A DNA stretch of 64,000 bases from Cytophagales bacterium (GCA_013298865.1 JAAFJL010000005.1:1-64000), one strand, 5' to 3'. Counted from the stretch's first letter, positions 34,610 through 44,262 are shown. The notes: generated by a model from the letters alone, not told the origin. Translations and numbers: made by a program.

Positions 34610-35673
34610 TGTTTCCTTTTGAAATAAAATAACATTCCAATCACTAAAACAATCATGATTCCCCAAACGGCATAGTAACCGTACTGCCAATGGAGTTCGG
34701 GCATATTGTCGAAATTCATACCATAAATTCCCGCTACAAAAGTCAAAGGCATAAAAATCACAGAGATAACCGTTAGTACTTTCATGACATTATTCATACG
34801 ATTACTCACTTGCGACAAATACAAATCCATCAGCGAAGTAATTAATTCTCGGTAAGAATCAATCGTCTCAATCACCTGACTCACATGGTCTTGGACATCC
34901 CGCATATACAGGTTTGTGTTGGGCGAAATCAGTTCATTTTCTTCACGGATTAAGCCAATCATCATTTCTCTGAGTGGGAAAATCATCTTTCGCATCAACA
35001 TAATTTCTCGCTTCATCGAATACAACTGATTCAAAGATTTTTGCTGTGCATTTTTGATGATTTCTTCTTCCAATCGCTCCAAATTCTCAGCAATTTTATC
35101 TAAAACTTTGAAGTAATCATCAACCACTAAATCCATCAAAGAGTACAAGAGATAATCTGCATCATTTCTCCGAGTTTTTCCAGAAGAAGCCTTGATTCGA
35201 TTCAAAACATTTGCAAAAATATCCCTTGAGCGTTCTTCTTGAAACGTAACCAAATAGCCTTTTCCCAAGACGAAACTCAAATGTTCGATTTCAATTTCAT
35301 GCGTGTAAGGATTGTACTCAATCATTTTGAAAGTCACAAAAAGTTGTTCGGCTTCGTTATAATCTTCAAATTTTGGTTTTTGTTGCGTGTTCAGAATGTC
35401 TTCTTGCACCAAAGGATGAATCCCATAAATTCCGCCAATAGATTCTACAACCTGAGCTTCATGAATACCATCAACATTGAGCCAAACAACATTATTTCCT
35501 GATTCATAATTTTTACATTCCCCCAGATTTTTGATGGAAGTTTCCTGAAAAAAATCATCATTGTATTCTATCAACGAGATTGTTGTCTCGTGCGAAACCT
35601 CAGCACCCACATAAGTAAGTGTCCCTGGCGAAGTGCCTAAATTGTTATTATTGACTTGAAATCTTTTTGACAC
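34600..35673 (-). CDS. corA: CorA-family magnesium/cobalt transporter
   Basis: A CorA-type channel. It has an N-terminal cytoplasmic domain, a long helical region (about 190-290) and two C-terminal membrane helices. The signature YGMNFDNMPEL lies between the helices and forms the selectivity filter. Basic residues end the protein (FKRKQWI). It carries Mg2+ (or Co2+/Ni2+) across the inner membrane. The start is set at GTG 35673 (VSKRFQVNNNN). An ATG at 35730 would add 19 residues with no CorA-like sequence and lies in repeat-like DNA. Either start is possible. Confidence 0.9.
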   Translation of the reverse strand: MSKRFQVNNNNLGTSPGTLTYVGAEVSHETTISLIEYNDDFFQETSIKNLGECKNYESGNNVVWLNVDGIHEAQVVESIGGIYGIHPLVQEDILNTQQKPKFEDYNEAEQLFVTFKMIEYNPYTHEIEIEHLSFVLGKGYLVTFQEERSRDIFANVLNRIKASSGKTRRNDADYLLYSLMDLVVDDYFKVLDKIAENLERLEEEIIKNAQQKSLNQLYSMKREIMLMRKMIFPLREMMIGLIREENELISPNTNLYMRDVQDHVSQVIETIDSYRELITSLMDLYLSQVSNRMNNVMKVLTVISVIFMPLTFVAGIYGMNFDNMPELHWQYGYYAVWGIMIVLVIGMLFYFKRKQWI

Positions 35674-35708
35674 AGCGATAAATGTTAATTTTAGATTACC
35701 CCAAATAG

Positions 35709-35804
35709 CACACAGATTACACGAATGCAAGCAACACGGATTTACACTGATGAAATTGAAAATCTGTTCAAATTCGTGCTTGGAAATCCGTGTAAACCGT
35801 GTAC
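35709..35804. repeat. Extragenic inverted repeat between corA and pgk
   Basis: GCAACACGGATTTACAC and AAATCCGTGTAAACCGTGT form imperfect arms. It overlaps the possible upstream corA start and is probably a spacer palindrome. Confidence 0.5.
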
Positions 35805-35913
35805 CATTTTCGATAAATATTAAAATTGCTTTAAAAAATATAATCGAATAAAGATAAATAAGTATTGCTACCTAAATAAAATGCAATTTTTTAAGATACT
35901 TTAACGAAAATAG

Positions 35914-35921
35914 TAAATTTG
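35914..35921 (+). promoter_or_regulatory. -7 box of pgk
   Basis: TAAATTTG matches TAnnTTTG exactly. It lies 70 bp before the ATG at 35991, so an upstream in-frame ATG at 35919 is inside the promoter and not a start. Confidence 0.6.
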
Positions 35922-35990
35922 TTAAGATGTTCAATGAATTATCAGGAATGGCAATTCACTAATTTTCACATAACCAAAAAAATCCCACAC

Positions 35991-37178
35991 ATGAAAACTG
36001 TCAACTCCTTCAATTTTGCAGGAAAAAAAGCTCTTATCCGTGTTGACTTCAACGTTCCATTAAATGAAAGATTTGAAATTACTGACGATACCCGTATCAA
36101 AGCAACGATTCCGACAATCTCTAAGATTTTGGCAGATGGCGGTTCAGTAATTTTAATGTCACATTTAGGTCGACCAAAAGATGGTCCGACTGAAAAATAT
36201 TCACTAAAACACTTAGTAACGCCACTTTCGGTAGTATTTGGTCGTCCTGTAAAATTTGCAGATGATTGCATTGGAGCATCAGCAACAGAGTTATCAGCGA
36301 CATTACAAAGCGGAGAAATTTTATTATTAGAAAACCTTCGTTTTTATAAAGAAGAAGAAAAAGGAGATGTTGGTTTTGCTGAAAAACTATCAAAATTAGG
36401 CGATGTTTGGGTAAATGACGCTTTCGGAACAGCCCACAGAGCCCATGCTTCTACGGCAGTTATTGGTCAGTTTTTTGAAGATAGAATTTGTGGATTTGTC
36501 ATGCAGGCTGAATTAGATAATGCTCAGAAGGTATTAGAAAACTCAGAACGTCCATTTACTGCCATCATGGGTGGTTCAAAGATTTCTGATAAAATCATGA
36601 TTATCGAACGCCTTTTGGATAAAGTTGACAACTTAATTATTGGTGGTGGAATGACTTATACATTTGTTTTGGCACAAGGAGGAAAAATTGGAAAGTCAAT
36701 TTCTGAGCCTGATAAAGTAGATTTAGCCAAAGAAATTTTAGCAAAAGCAGCAGCAAAAGGTGTAAAAATATTTATGCCATTAGACAATGTTTGTGCAGAT
36801 GATTTCTCTAATAATGCCAATCGTCAGATTGTCGGACAAGGGCTTATTCCAGACGGTTGGGAAGGCTTAGATATTGGTCCTGAGTCAGTTAAGCTATTTC
36901 AGGGGATTGTCGAAAACTCAAAAACTGTACTCTGGAATGGTCCAATGGGTGTTTTTGAATTCCCTAATTTTGCGATAGGTACAAATGCAATTGCGAATTC
37001 AGTAGTAAAAGCAACCGAAGAAAACGGAGCATTCTCATTGATTGGTGGTGGCGATTCTGCTTCGGCAATTAACAATGCTGGTTACGGCGACAGAGTTTCG
37101 TATGTGTCAACGGGCGGTGGTGCTTTGTTGGAATATATGGAAGGTAAAGTTTTGCCAGGTGTAGCTGCTTTGGCGTAA
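35991..37178 (+). CDS. pgk: Phosphoglycerate kinase
   Basis: A 395-residue glycolytic kinase that transfers phosphate from 1,3-bisphosphoglycerate to ADP. It has RVDFNVPL near the N-terminus, SHLGRPKDG, the GGSKISDKI hinge region, [10 protein letters not shown], and the C-terminal [15 protein letters not shown] and [14 protein letters not shown] nucleotide-binding loops. Length is normal for the family. The start at 35991 (MKTVNSFNF) fits the family; the first 24 residues of the longer reading do not. It is a single gene. Confidence 0.97.
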   Translation: MKTVNSFNFAGKKALIRVDFNVPLNERFEITDDTRIKATIPTISKILADGGSVILMSHLGRPKDGPTEKYSLKHLVTPLSVVFGRPVKFADDCIGASATELSATLQSGEILLLENLRFYKEEEKGDVGFAEKLSKLGDVWVNDAFGTAHRAHASTAVIGQFFEDRICGFVMQAELDNAQKVLENSERPFTAIMGGSKISDKIMIIERLLDKVDNLIIGGGMTYTFVLAQGGKIGKSISEPDKVDLAKEILAKAAAKGVKIFMPLDNVCADDFSNNANRQIVGQGLIPDGWEGLDIGPESVKLFQGIVENSKTVLWNGPMGVFEFPNFAIGTNAIANSVVKATEENGAFSLIGGGDSASAINNAGYGDRVSYVSTGGGALLEYMEGKVLPGVAALA

Positions 37179-37270
37179 CTTTTTTAATGAATGAATGATA
37201 GAATGAGTGAATGATAGAATTAGGAAATGAAAAATCCACTAATTATCATGGCTAAATTCTAAATATTGAA

Positions 37271-37320
37271 AGCCGTAGGAATGAGACAGTGCAAACTGAT
37301 TTAATTCCTACGGCTTTTTT
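37271..37320 (+). terminator. Rho-independent terminator after pgk
   Basis: AGCCGTAGGAAT and ATTCCTACGGCT pair around an 18-base loop, then a T-run. The bases between the stop codon and the stem have a repetitive GAATGAATGATAGAATGAG pattern. Confidence 0.78.
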
Positions 37321-37384
37321 GTGAAAAATCCCCACCGTTTGTTTTTTTAGTTCGTATATAGTTCTAATAATAACAATCATAAAA

Positions 37385-38119
37385 ATGGAAAGAAAAGAAT
37401 TTTTAAAGAAAGGATTAGCCAGCCTCGGAATGATGGCAATTGCTCCATTGATGCCTTCATGCAAAACTACTAATCCCACAACAGACTCAGGGTCAAGTGC
37501 TGCAACGGGTTCTACTAATGGCAGTTCTGCGAATGATTGTGCTGTAAATCCATCCGAAACAATAGGTCCATTCCCAACAAAATCTCCGAGTAGTTATATA
37601 AGAAATGATGTTAGAGCTGGAAGTGCTGGGATAGACATGATTGCGAATATTTCAATCAAAAATAAAAATACAGGCTGTGGAGCTTTGGCAGGTGCAATCG
37701 TAGATATTTGGCATTGTGATGCTGACGGAAATTACTCGGAATACGGTGGTTCAGGAATGCAATCTGCCAACTATGCGTCAGTCCATTTCCTGAGAGGTCG
37801 CCAAACAACCGATGCCAACGGATTAGCAAGTTTTACCACAATTTTCCCTGGCTGGTACCCTGGACGAGCTGTTCACATTCATGTACACGTATATGATTCA
37901 AAAGGTAAGTCACTCTTGGTCACACAGATAGCTTTTCCATCAACTATTTGTGACGCTGTTTATACAGAAGCTACTTCATTCTACAAAAAAGGAAAATCTA
38001 CGACTTCCAACGAAAAAGATAATGTATTTAATGATGGATTCTCGACCCAAATGGCAGGTGTTACAGGGAGTGTTAAAGAAGGGTTTACCTTAGCCCATAA
38101 TATTGTTGTAAATGCTTAG
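37385..38119 (+). CDS. Intradiol ring-cleavage dioxygenase-like lipoprotein
   Basis: A 244-residue exported protein. The N-terminus (MERKEFLKKGLASLGMM, ending LMPSC) is a lipoprotein signal with Cys at about 26. After a Gly/Ser/Thr-rich linker comes an intradiol dioxygenase fold: VDIWHCDADGNYSEY (first Tyr ligand region), then FPGWYPGRAVHIHVHV, which provides Tyr and two His ligands of the non-heme Fe(III). Cytoplasmic relatives open catechol-type rings. Here the enzyme is outside the cytoplasm, so its substrate is uncertain. A pirin-like cupin gene follows by 71 bp. Confidence 0.85.
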   Translation: MERKEFLKKGLASLGMMAIAPLMPSCKTTNPTTDSGSSAATGSTNGSSANDCAVNPSETIGPFPTKSPSSYIRNDVRAGSAGIDMIANISIKNKNTGCGALAGAIVDIWHCDADGNYSEYGGSGMQSANYASVHFLRGRQTTDANGLASFTTIFPGWYPGRAVHIHVHVYDSKGKSLLVTQIAFPSTICDAVYTEATSFYKKGKSTTSNEKDNVFNDGFSTQMAGVTGSVKEGFTLAHNIVVNA

Positions 38120-38190
38120 TTCATATTAAACCTTTTTGGCAATAAAGTGTCAAACCTTTTATTTGTCAAACATACCAAAATACCTTGCTA

Positions 38191-38835
38191 ATGTTACTGG
38201 AAGCCGAAGCTATTATTCATCTCTCTGAAAAAAGAGAATGTCTGAATACTGAATCATTTAGAAGTTATTTGACTGATTATCAGAATGATATAAAAATTTC
38301 TGATAATACTTTAGCCCCAGAAGGCTCGTGTAACTTCTTGGCAAATGAAAAATGTACACTGCTTTTTTTACCTTTAGTTGGTGCAGTTGAAATTACGGGG
38401 CAATCTTCAAACAGATTGATCAATGCGGGAGAAATTGGCTACTATTCTCTGAATAAAAACGAAAATATTTTTATCCATAATCCCTACGAAAACGAATTAG
38501 TTAATTATTTAGAAATTCATTTGAAGACTAATAATGAGAATATTTCAGAGGATTTTTCAGAAGCATTCGATTTAACAAAAGCCCCCAATAATTTGCTGCA
38601 AATTGCTAAAAAAGAGCGTAGTTGTGAAGTATTTATCGGGAAATTTGAGGGAAGAAAAGAAGGTTTTCTTTCAGTAAATAACTCAGAAAGAATTTTTGTT
38701 TTTGTCATTAATGGAGTGTTTGAAGTCCAAGACCGACTTCTCGAATCCAGAACAGGACTCACGTTATGGAACACCCCAAACATAGAATTTGAGGCTCTGG
38801 CAGTTGATAATATTATTTTGTTTTTGAAGGTTTGA
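38191..38835 (+). CDS. Pirin-like cupin protein
   Basis: A 214-residue bicupin-like protein. Phrases such as LLFLPLVGAVEITGQ, RLINAGEIGYYSL and FVFVINGVFEVQDRLL fit the pirin or quercetin 2,3-dioxygenase-like C-terminal cupin. The metal-binding His cluster of true pirins is not clear, so it may be non-catalytic. The start is ATG 38191; a TTG at 38185 would add two residues. It may be co-transcribed with the dioxygenase. Confidence 0.65.
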   Translation: MLLEAEAIIHLSEKRECLNTESFRSYLTDYQNDIKISDNTLAPEGSCNFLANEKCTLLFLPLVGAVEITGQSSNRLINAGEIGYYSLNKNENIFIHNPYENELVNYLEIHLKTNNENISEDFSEAFDLTKAPNNLLQIAKKERSCEVFIGKFEGRKEGFLSVNNSERIFVFVINGVFEVQDRLLESRTGLTLWNTPNIEFEALAVDNIILFLKV

Positions 38836-38841
38836 ATTATA

Positions 38842-39016
38842 GAGGTTGTGTAAAAAGTCTAAAGTCTATGAGTTAAAAGTTTCAAGCAGGAATATTATTC
38901 TGTAAAATTGAATATTTCCAAACAATATACTTCAAAATGAGATTTCAAAGATTACTTCAAAATATTATTTGGCGAAAAATACTTTCAACTTTTAACTTTA
39001 TACTTTTTAGACAACC
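38842..39016. repeat. Long extragenic inverted repeat
   Basis: GGTTGTGTAAAAAGTCTAAAG at the left and ATACTTTTTAGACAACC at the right pair imperfectly, with further pairing of GAGTTAAAAGTTT and CAACTTTTAAC inside. No ORF is inside. It separates convergent genes. Confidence 0.5.
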
Positions 39017-39024
39017 CCAATTCT

Positions 39025-40878
39025 CTATCTCTTCTCCAAATCCGCAATTGAAATCAGCAATATTTTTCCAATTGGTTTGCCGTCTCGGTAATTGACGACC
39101 CTGATTTGGTCAGCACCTTTTGGAATCGGAATTTTGTCGCCATTCTTTGCTTTCGGATAAAAATTATCAGGAATTCCCCGCTCGAAAGTATAGTGAATAT
39201 CCAGCCCATTTACCTCCGTATTTAACTGAATTTGCTTGTCAACCAAAGCCACGATTGGGTCAAACATACTTCTTGAATAATTGATTTTCGCAACATCAAA
39301 ACGAGCAAATTGTGCTTCTACTCTTTTTGCAAATCCATCAAAATTTTTGCGGTCTTTTGCAGACCAAAATACCTCTGCCGTAGCCAACGCACGGGGGTAA
39401 GTCATGTATTCCGCCTGACGTTTGTTCGGAATGTTTTCAGACCATAAATTACACTGCCCACCGAGTAGATATTTAGAATCAATTCCCTCGGATGGTTCGT
39501 AGCTATATGCCTTGTTTAAGCGAAGTTTTCCGTAAGTATCAGGTTCAAGAATTGGGTCACCCTGATACAAATCAATATAGCAAAAATCAGAAGGAGTCAT
39601 CACTACATTGTGTCCCATTTTAGCGGCTTCAATTCCTCCTTTTGTGCCTCTCCAGCTCATTACGGTAGCATCTGGAGCAAGTCCGCCTTCTAAGATTTCA
39701 TCCCAACCAATCAATTTTTTGCCTTTTGATTGTAAGATTTTTTCTACTTTTTTTACGAAAAAACTTTGTAATTCTTTAGTATCCTTCAAGCCCTCTTTCT
39801 CCATTAATTTCTTGCAATTGTTGCTTGTTTCCCAATAACCTTTGTAACATTCGTCGCCACCAATGTGTATGTAAGGATGCGGAAAAAGTTGAGCAATTTC
39901 TGTGAAAACTCCATCCAAAAATTCGTAAGTTTTATCATTGGAAGGGTCGAGAGAATTTTCTACTTTTCTATAAAATTCAGAGCCTGGATTTACCTTAAAA
40001 TTCTTCGGAACAGTTGCCAATTCTGGGTAAGCCGCCAAGATTGCGAGCGAGTGTCCTGGAACATCAATTTCTGGCAAAATAGTAATGTATCGGTCTTTGG
40101 CATATTGCACAATTTCTTTTACATCTTCTTGCGTGTAGAAACCGCCTTCGGTAGTTGCTTCATTTTCTTCTGGTTCGGGGCGTTTCCACCATTTTCCTAC
40201 TCTGGGTACACGCCAAGCCCCAACGGAAGTCAATTTTGGGTATTTTTTGATTTCAATTCTCCAGCCTTGGTCGTCCGACAAATGCCAATGAAAAGTATTG
40301 TATTTGAACTTTGCCAACTGGTCAAGATAAGATTTCACCATTGCTTTGTTATGAAAATGCCTGCTGACATCCAACAACATTCCTCGCCAAGCAAAACGAG
40401 GATAATCTTGAATACTCACAGAAGGAATATTCCAAGCAACTCTTTGAACAGCATTTGCTTCAATTTCTTTCGGAAAAAGTTGAATAAGCGTTTGCAAACC
40501 ATTGAAAATTCCGTGGGTAGTTTGGGCTTTGATTTCGATTTTATTTCTCCCGACTTCCAAAGAATAACCTTCTTCTTGTCCAACCACCTGAAAAGTAGTT
40601 TTCTCCAAAACCAAAACAATGGCATTGATAGTAGTTTTTGTACCAGTTCTGATAGGTAATCTATAACCCGTTGGCGTACCAATCATTTCTGCCAAAACTC
40701 TACCCAAGCGTTGTAGTTCAGGGTCGTTATTGCTCAATAGAATCGTTGTGGAAGGTTTCAGATTAAAAAAACCACTTTGTTTCAGTAGCGTAACAGGCTC
40801 TGGAATAAGATTGATTTCTTGAGTTTTCGCCCCGAAACTAAGCAATAAGATTAGGCAAAGGAATTGAATTGATTTCAT
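39025..40878 (-). CDS. Beta-N-acetylhexosaminidase, GH20 family
   Basis: A secreted glycosidase of 617 residues. It has a signal peptide (1-19, MKSIQFLCLILLLSFG), a GH20b-like N-terminal domain (about 20-140) and a TIM-barrel GH20 domain. The barrel shows GMLLDVSRHF, FHWHLSDDQGWRIEI and the catalytic Asp-Glu pair in HIGGDECYKGYW. The substrate is terminal GlcNAc or GalNAc, as in chitin or peptidoglycan fragments. A TGLDIHYTFE-type C-terminal segment follows. The start is ATG 40878; a perfect 127-bp tandem copy of the 5' end lies just upstream. Confidence 0.92.
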   Translation of the reverse strand: MKSIQFLCLILLLSFGAKTQEINLIPEPVTLLKQSGFFNLKPSTTILLSNNDPELQRLGRVLAEMIGTPTGYRLPIRTGTKTTINAIVLVLEKTTFQVVGQEEGYSLEVGRNKIEIKAQTTHGIFNGLQTLIQLFPKEIEANAVQRVAWNIPSVSIQDYPRFAWRGMLLDVSRHFHNKAMVKSYLDQLAKFKYNTFHWHLSDDQGWRIEIKKYPKLTSVGAWRVPRVGKWWKRPEPEENEATTEGGFYTQEDVKEIVQYAKDRYITILPEIDVPGHSLAILAAYPELATVPKNFKVNPGSEFYRKVENSLDPSNDKTYEFLDGVFTEIAQLFPHPYIHIGGDECYKGYWETSNNCKKLMEKEGLKDTKELQSFFVKKVEKILQSKGKKLIGWDEILEGGLAPDATVMSWRGTKGGIEAAKMGHNVVMTPSDFCYIDLYQGDPILEPDTYGKLRLNKAYSYEPSEGIDSKYLLGGQCNLWSENIPNKRQAEYMTYPRALATAEVFWSAKDRKNFDGFAKRVEAQFARFDVAKINYSRSMFDPIVALVDKQIQLNTEVNGLDIHYTFERGIPDNFYPKAKNGDKIPIPKGADQIRVVNYRDGKPIGKILLISIADLEKR

Positions 40879-41061
40879 GAGAATTATAAAAGAATGAAGG
40901 AATAATTTCTGCAAGATAGAAAAAATGGATAATTAGATTGATTTCTTGAGTTTTCGCCCCGAAACTAAGCAATAAGATTAGGCAAAGGAATTGAATTGAT
41001 TTCATGAGAATTATAAAAGAATGAAGGAATAATTTCTGCAAGATAGAAAAAATGGATAATT
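40808..41061. repeat. Perfect 127-bp tandem duplication over the GH20 5' end
   Basis: 40808-40934 and 40935-41061 are identical. Each copy holds the first 23 or so codons of the GH20 gene and about 56 bp of upstream sequence. 127 is not a multiple of three, so the outer copy's start codon opens a reading frame that leaves the gene and stops soon (67 residues at most). No divergence is seen, so it is recent. Confidence 0.95.
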
Positions 41062-41117
41062 TTCAGATAATTCTTTTTGAATGAAAGTAAAATCTCGTAA
41101 TTCTAACTCAAAAATCA

Positions 41118-41519
41118 ATGTATCAAAAACCATCAGCAGCATTCATCGGAGCATCATGGGTTGCCTTAGGGGCAGGTATGATAGGCTTTCTTGTCGGACT
41201 TTGGCGTTCTGACACTATGCTTCTCAACGAAAAAGGCTATTATTTTACTGTTTTAATGTATGGTCTTTTCTCGGTAGTTTCAGTCCAAAAAAGTGTACGT
41301 GACCGTCTGGAGGGTATTCCAGTAACCGATATTTACTATGGATTAGCCTGGTTTTCAACCATTTTAACCATTGTATTATTGGCAGTAGGACTTTTCAATG
41401 CTACGCTTTTACCAAGTGAAAAAGGATTCTACGCTTTTGCTTTTTTATTATCTCTTTTCGGTGCAATTACAGTTCAAAAAAATACCCGAGATTCTCAGGG
41501 AGCAGAAAAGAAAGATTAA
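41118..41519 (+). CDS. YiaA/YiaB-type inner membrane protein
   Basis: A 133-residue membrane protein with two repeats of the YiaAB two-helix domain. Each has a pair of hydrophobic helices: [16 protein letters not shown] and [19 protein letters not shown], then [16 protein letters not shown] and [20 protein letters not shown]. The Q-K-x-x-R-D end of each repeat is the family mark. The role is unknown across the family. It is divergent from the GH20 gene. Confidence 0.87.
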   Translation: MYQKPSAAFIGASWVALGAGMIGFLVGLWRSDTMLLNEKGYYFTVLMYGLFSVVSVQKSVRDRLEGIPVTDIYYGLAWFSTILTIVLLAVGLFNATLLPSEKGFYAFAFLLSLFGAITVQKNTRDSQGAEKKD

Positions 41520-41520
41520 A

Positions 41521-41667
41521 CTTCCTGCAAAAGTATTTTTTGACTTAAAATATTTTCGCAGGAAGTCTATTAGAATTGTCTTGAATTTATGTTTGTGTAA
41601 AGTTAGGTTTTCCGCCTCATTACAGCCGAGTGTGTCTATTGTAGGAATAGATACACTCGGCTTTTTC
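41521..41667 (+). terminator. Two hairpins after the YiaA/B gene
   Basis: CTTCCTGCAAAAGTATTTT pairs with AAAATATTTTCGCAGGAAG (41521-41565). AGCCGAGTGTGTCTATT pairs with AATAGATACACTCGGCT and is followed by a T-run (41624-41667). The second is a strong terminator. The rest of the gap to 41911 holds AGCTAAAAGC-type short repeats and nothing coding. Confidence 0.72.
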
Positions 41668-41911
41668 GTTTCCAAAACAAAAAAAGTATGCAAAATGTTA
41701 ATGTCTGATAAAGTAGCCTTGGGCAATTTGATGTAAGCCTTATACTTTAAAATCAGACAATTAGATAATGAAAATTGTCAATTATGGAACATCAGCTACT
41801 TAATTTTCCAAGATATTACAAATCAAGCCCATCCATAGCTTAATTTTGTAGTATAAAACTAATTGCTAAAAAGCCCAAAGCTAATCGCCGACGGCTAAAA
41901 GCTACAAAAAT

Positions 41912-43813
41912 ATGATTACTGTCAGAGAAAGACCAATCACGAATTGGCTGCCAATTACCAAAAAAGAAGTTGAACTCAGAGGCTGGGAACAATTAGATGT
42001 GATACTGATTTCGGGAGATGCCTACGTGGATCACCCTTCTTTTGGTACGGCTGTAATTGGGCGAATCATTGAAAGTGAGGGCTTTAAGGTCGGAATTATT
42101 CCGCAACCCAACTGGCGAGACGACCTCCGTGATTTCAAGAAAATGGGTAAACCCAAATACTTTTTTGGCGTTACAGCTGGCTGTATGGATTCGATGGTGA
42201 ATCATTATACCGCCAATAAAAGATTGCGTTCAAACGATAGTTATACTCCAGGCGGAGAGGCAGGTTTTAGACCTGATTATGCCTCGACGGTTTATACAAA
42301 AATCCTAAAAGATATTTATCCAGACGTTCCCGTTTTGCTTGGTGGAATTGAAGCCTCATTACGCCGTGTGACACATTATGACTACTGGAATGACCGTCTG
42401 ATGCCCACAATTTTGGAAGATTCTGGGGCAGATATGCTCGTGTATGGCATGGGTGAACAACCTTTGCGAGACATTTTGAGATTAGTAAAAAGTGGTATTC
42501 CATTGAACGAAATCAAACACGTAAATCAGATTGCTTATATTGATGAAAAACCAGTTCCTGCCCATGAAACTTGGGAAACCGTAGAATTGGCAAGTCATGA
42601 AGTTTGTTTGAAAGACAAAATGAAATATGCAGCTAATTTCAAAATTGTAGAAGTGGAATCTAATAAATGGCAAGCCAATAGGATTTTGCAAAAAGTAGGA
42701 GGGAGGACATTGGTAATTAATCCGCCCTTCAAGACGATGGATGAGGTTGAAATGGATAAATCATTTGATTTGCCCTATACCCGAATGCCTCATCCAAAAT
42801 ACAAAAACCGTGGACCGATTCCTGCCTACGAAATGATTAAATTTTCGGTCAATATGCACCGAGGTTGTTTTGGAGGTTGTAGTTTCTGCACGATTTCGGC
42901 TCATCAAGGAAAATTTGTGGCATCTCGTTCAGAAGAATCAATTATGAAGGAAGTTCAACAAATTACGGAACACCCCGAATTTAAGGGATATATCTCAGAT
43001 TTGGGCGGTCCTTCTGCCAATATGTACCGCATGAAAGGCAAGGATGAATCTATCTGTGCAAGATGCCAAGCACCGAGTTGTATCAATCCTGTGATATGTT
43101 CAAATTTGGATACTTCGCATAAACCTTTGACCAATATTTATAAAAAAGTAGATGCTTTGCCAGAGATAAAAAAGGCGTTTGTGGGTTCTGGAGTTAGATA
43201 TGACCTCTTGGTGGACGATTTTAACAAGAACAACCAAGATGGAAATCACGATGAATATATGGAGCAATTAGTGACCCGTCACGTATCGGGAAGATTGAAA
43301 GTCGCCCCCGAACATACCTCTGATGCGACTTTGAAAATCATGCGTAAACCTGGGTTTAAGTATTTCAGAAAATTCAAGGAGAAGTATGATAAAATTCAAG
43401 ATAAGCACAATTTGAACCAACCTTTGATTCCGTATTTCATCAGTTCTCACCCTGGTTGCGAGGAACAAGATATGGCAAATTTGGCAGCAGAAACCAAAGA
43501 TTTAGGATTCAGATTAGAGCAAGTACAGGATTTTACGCCCACACCCATGACGGTTGCGGAGGTAATTTACTATACAGGCGTACATCCATACACCTTACAA
43601 CCTGTTTATACTGCCAAAACAAGAGAAGAAAAACAGATACAAAATAACTATTTCTTTTGGTATAAAAACGAATTCAAAAGTTGGATTAGACAACGTTTGC
43701 AGAAATTAAAAAGACCAGATTTAGCACAACAATTATTAGGAGATGTAAATCCAAATCCAAAAAAGAAAGACGGTCCGAGGAAGGATTATACTACTTATAA
43801 GAAGAAGTGGTAG
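41912..43813 (+). CDS. YgiQ-family radical SAM protein
   Basis: A 633-residue radical SAM protein of the YgiQ (UPF0313) family. The cluster-binding CxxxCxxC is CFGGCSFC (Cys319, 323, 326). The N-terminal domain has the family phrases ISGDAYVDHPSFGTAVIGR and GGIEASLRR. The C-terminal part contains VAPEHTSDATLKIMRKPG, PYFISSHPGC and the Lys-rich tail. The family is widespread and its reaction is unknown. Length is normal. It is a single gene without operon partners. Confidence 0.93.
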   Translation: MITVRERPITNWLPITKKEVELRGWEQLDVILISGDAYVDHPSFGTAVIGRIIESEGFKVGIIPQPNWRDDLRDFKKMGKPKYFFGVTAGCMDSMVNHYTANKRLRSNDSYTPGGEAGFRPDYASTVYTKILKDIYPDVPVLLGGIEASLRRVTHYDYWNDRLMPTILEDSGADMLVYGMGEQPLRDILRLVKSGIPLNEIKHVNQIAYIDEKPVPAHETWETVELASHEVCLKDKMKYAANFKIVEVESNKWQANRILQKVGGRTLVINPPFKTMDEVEMDKSFDLPYTRMPHPKYKNRGPIPAYEMIKFSVNMHRGCFGGCSFCTISAHQGKFVASRSEESIMKEVQQITEHPEFKGYISDLGGPSANMYRMKGKDESICARCQAPSCINPVICSNLDTSHKPLTNIYKKVDALPEIKKAFVGSGVRYDLLVDDFNKNNQDGNHDEYMEQLVTRHVSGRLKVAPEHTSDATLKIMRKPGFKYFRKFKEKYDKIQDKHNLNQPLIPYFISSHPGCEEQDMANLAAETKDLGFRLEQVQDFTPTPMTVAEVIYYTGVHPYTLQPVYTAKTREEKQIQNNYFFWYKNEFKSWIRQRLQKLKRPDLAQQLLGDVNPNPKKKDGPRKDYTTYKKKW

Positions 43814-43826
43814 ATTCTCCTAAAAA

Positions 43827-43906
43827 CCAACAGATTGCCTCACTATGTTCGCAACGACAAAACCGAGAGTTCATGTCATTGCGAGCGTAGCGAAGCAATC
43901 TGTTGG
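43827..43906. repeat. REP-like palindrome
   Basis: CCAACAGATTGCCTCACTATG and its near-complement (GCGTAGCGAAGCAATCTGTTGG) form 33-bp imperfect arms with a 14-base loop. The TTCGCTACGCTCGCAATGACA-type core is common in extragenic repeats of Bacteroidota. No gene lies in 43814-44262. Confidence 0.72.
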
Positions 43907-44120
43907 ATTGATGGAAAAATATTTGAAAAACAATGAGTTAGGATAGAGAAGAAAATTTGATGAAGAAATCGATAAATAGTTTTATATTATCTCTACTGGG
44001 ATTCAAAATTTCAAAAAACTTACGAAGAAACAGCATAATAATCTGTTTATGTTTACAGAATATACTCTCAAAATCTCCCCACCAAAAAAAATACCACCAC
44101 TTCATCCCCAATAACAAACA

Positions 44121-44227
44121 GTAGAGACGTTTTATGAAACGTTTTCGGGCAAACATAATTTCTACAAATACCTTTTAATCTTTTTGCCAAAATCTTCTTC
44201 GGAATACGTTTCTTGAAACGTCTCTAC
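44121..44227. repeat. MITE-like element flanked by 21-bp inverted ends
   Basis: GTAGAGACGTTTTATGAAACG (44121) and CGTTTCTTGAAACGTCTCTAC (44207-44227) are inverted ends differing at a few bases. Each end is itself partly palindromic. Together with the REP-like palindrome it fills the 449-bp gap upstream of the NmrA gene. Minus-strand reading frames there are low-complexity and unlikely to be genes. Confidence 0.65.
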
Positions 44228-44262
44228 TATATTTGTTACGTACATAAGGAAAATAATCAAAA

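Noticed and set aside
34610..34690. Upstream extension of the methyltransferase to 34690
   Set aside because: It would lie inside corA and adds residues unlike the family; ATG 34609 is preferred.
35919..35990. Upstream extension of pgk to 35919
   Set aside because: It starts within the -7 box and lacks homology; the enzyme starts at 35991.
39865..40659. 264-residue plus-strand frame across from the GH20 gene
   Set aside because: It lies antisense to a clear glycosidase with intact motifs; its protein has no plausible domain.
40838..41041. 67-residue minus-strand reading frame with a perfect signal peptide
   Set aside because: It is the outer copy of the 127-bp duplication and runs out of the GH20 frame; at most it is a short leader.
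43938..44156. 72-residue minus-strand reading frame
   Set aside because: It is low-complexity and hydrophobic/aromatic-rich, with no conserved pattern, and overlaps a palindromic repeat.
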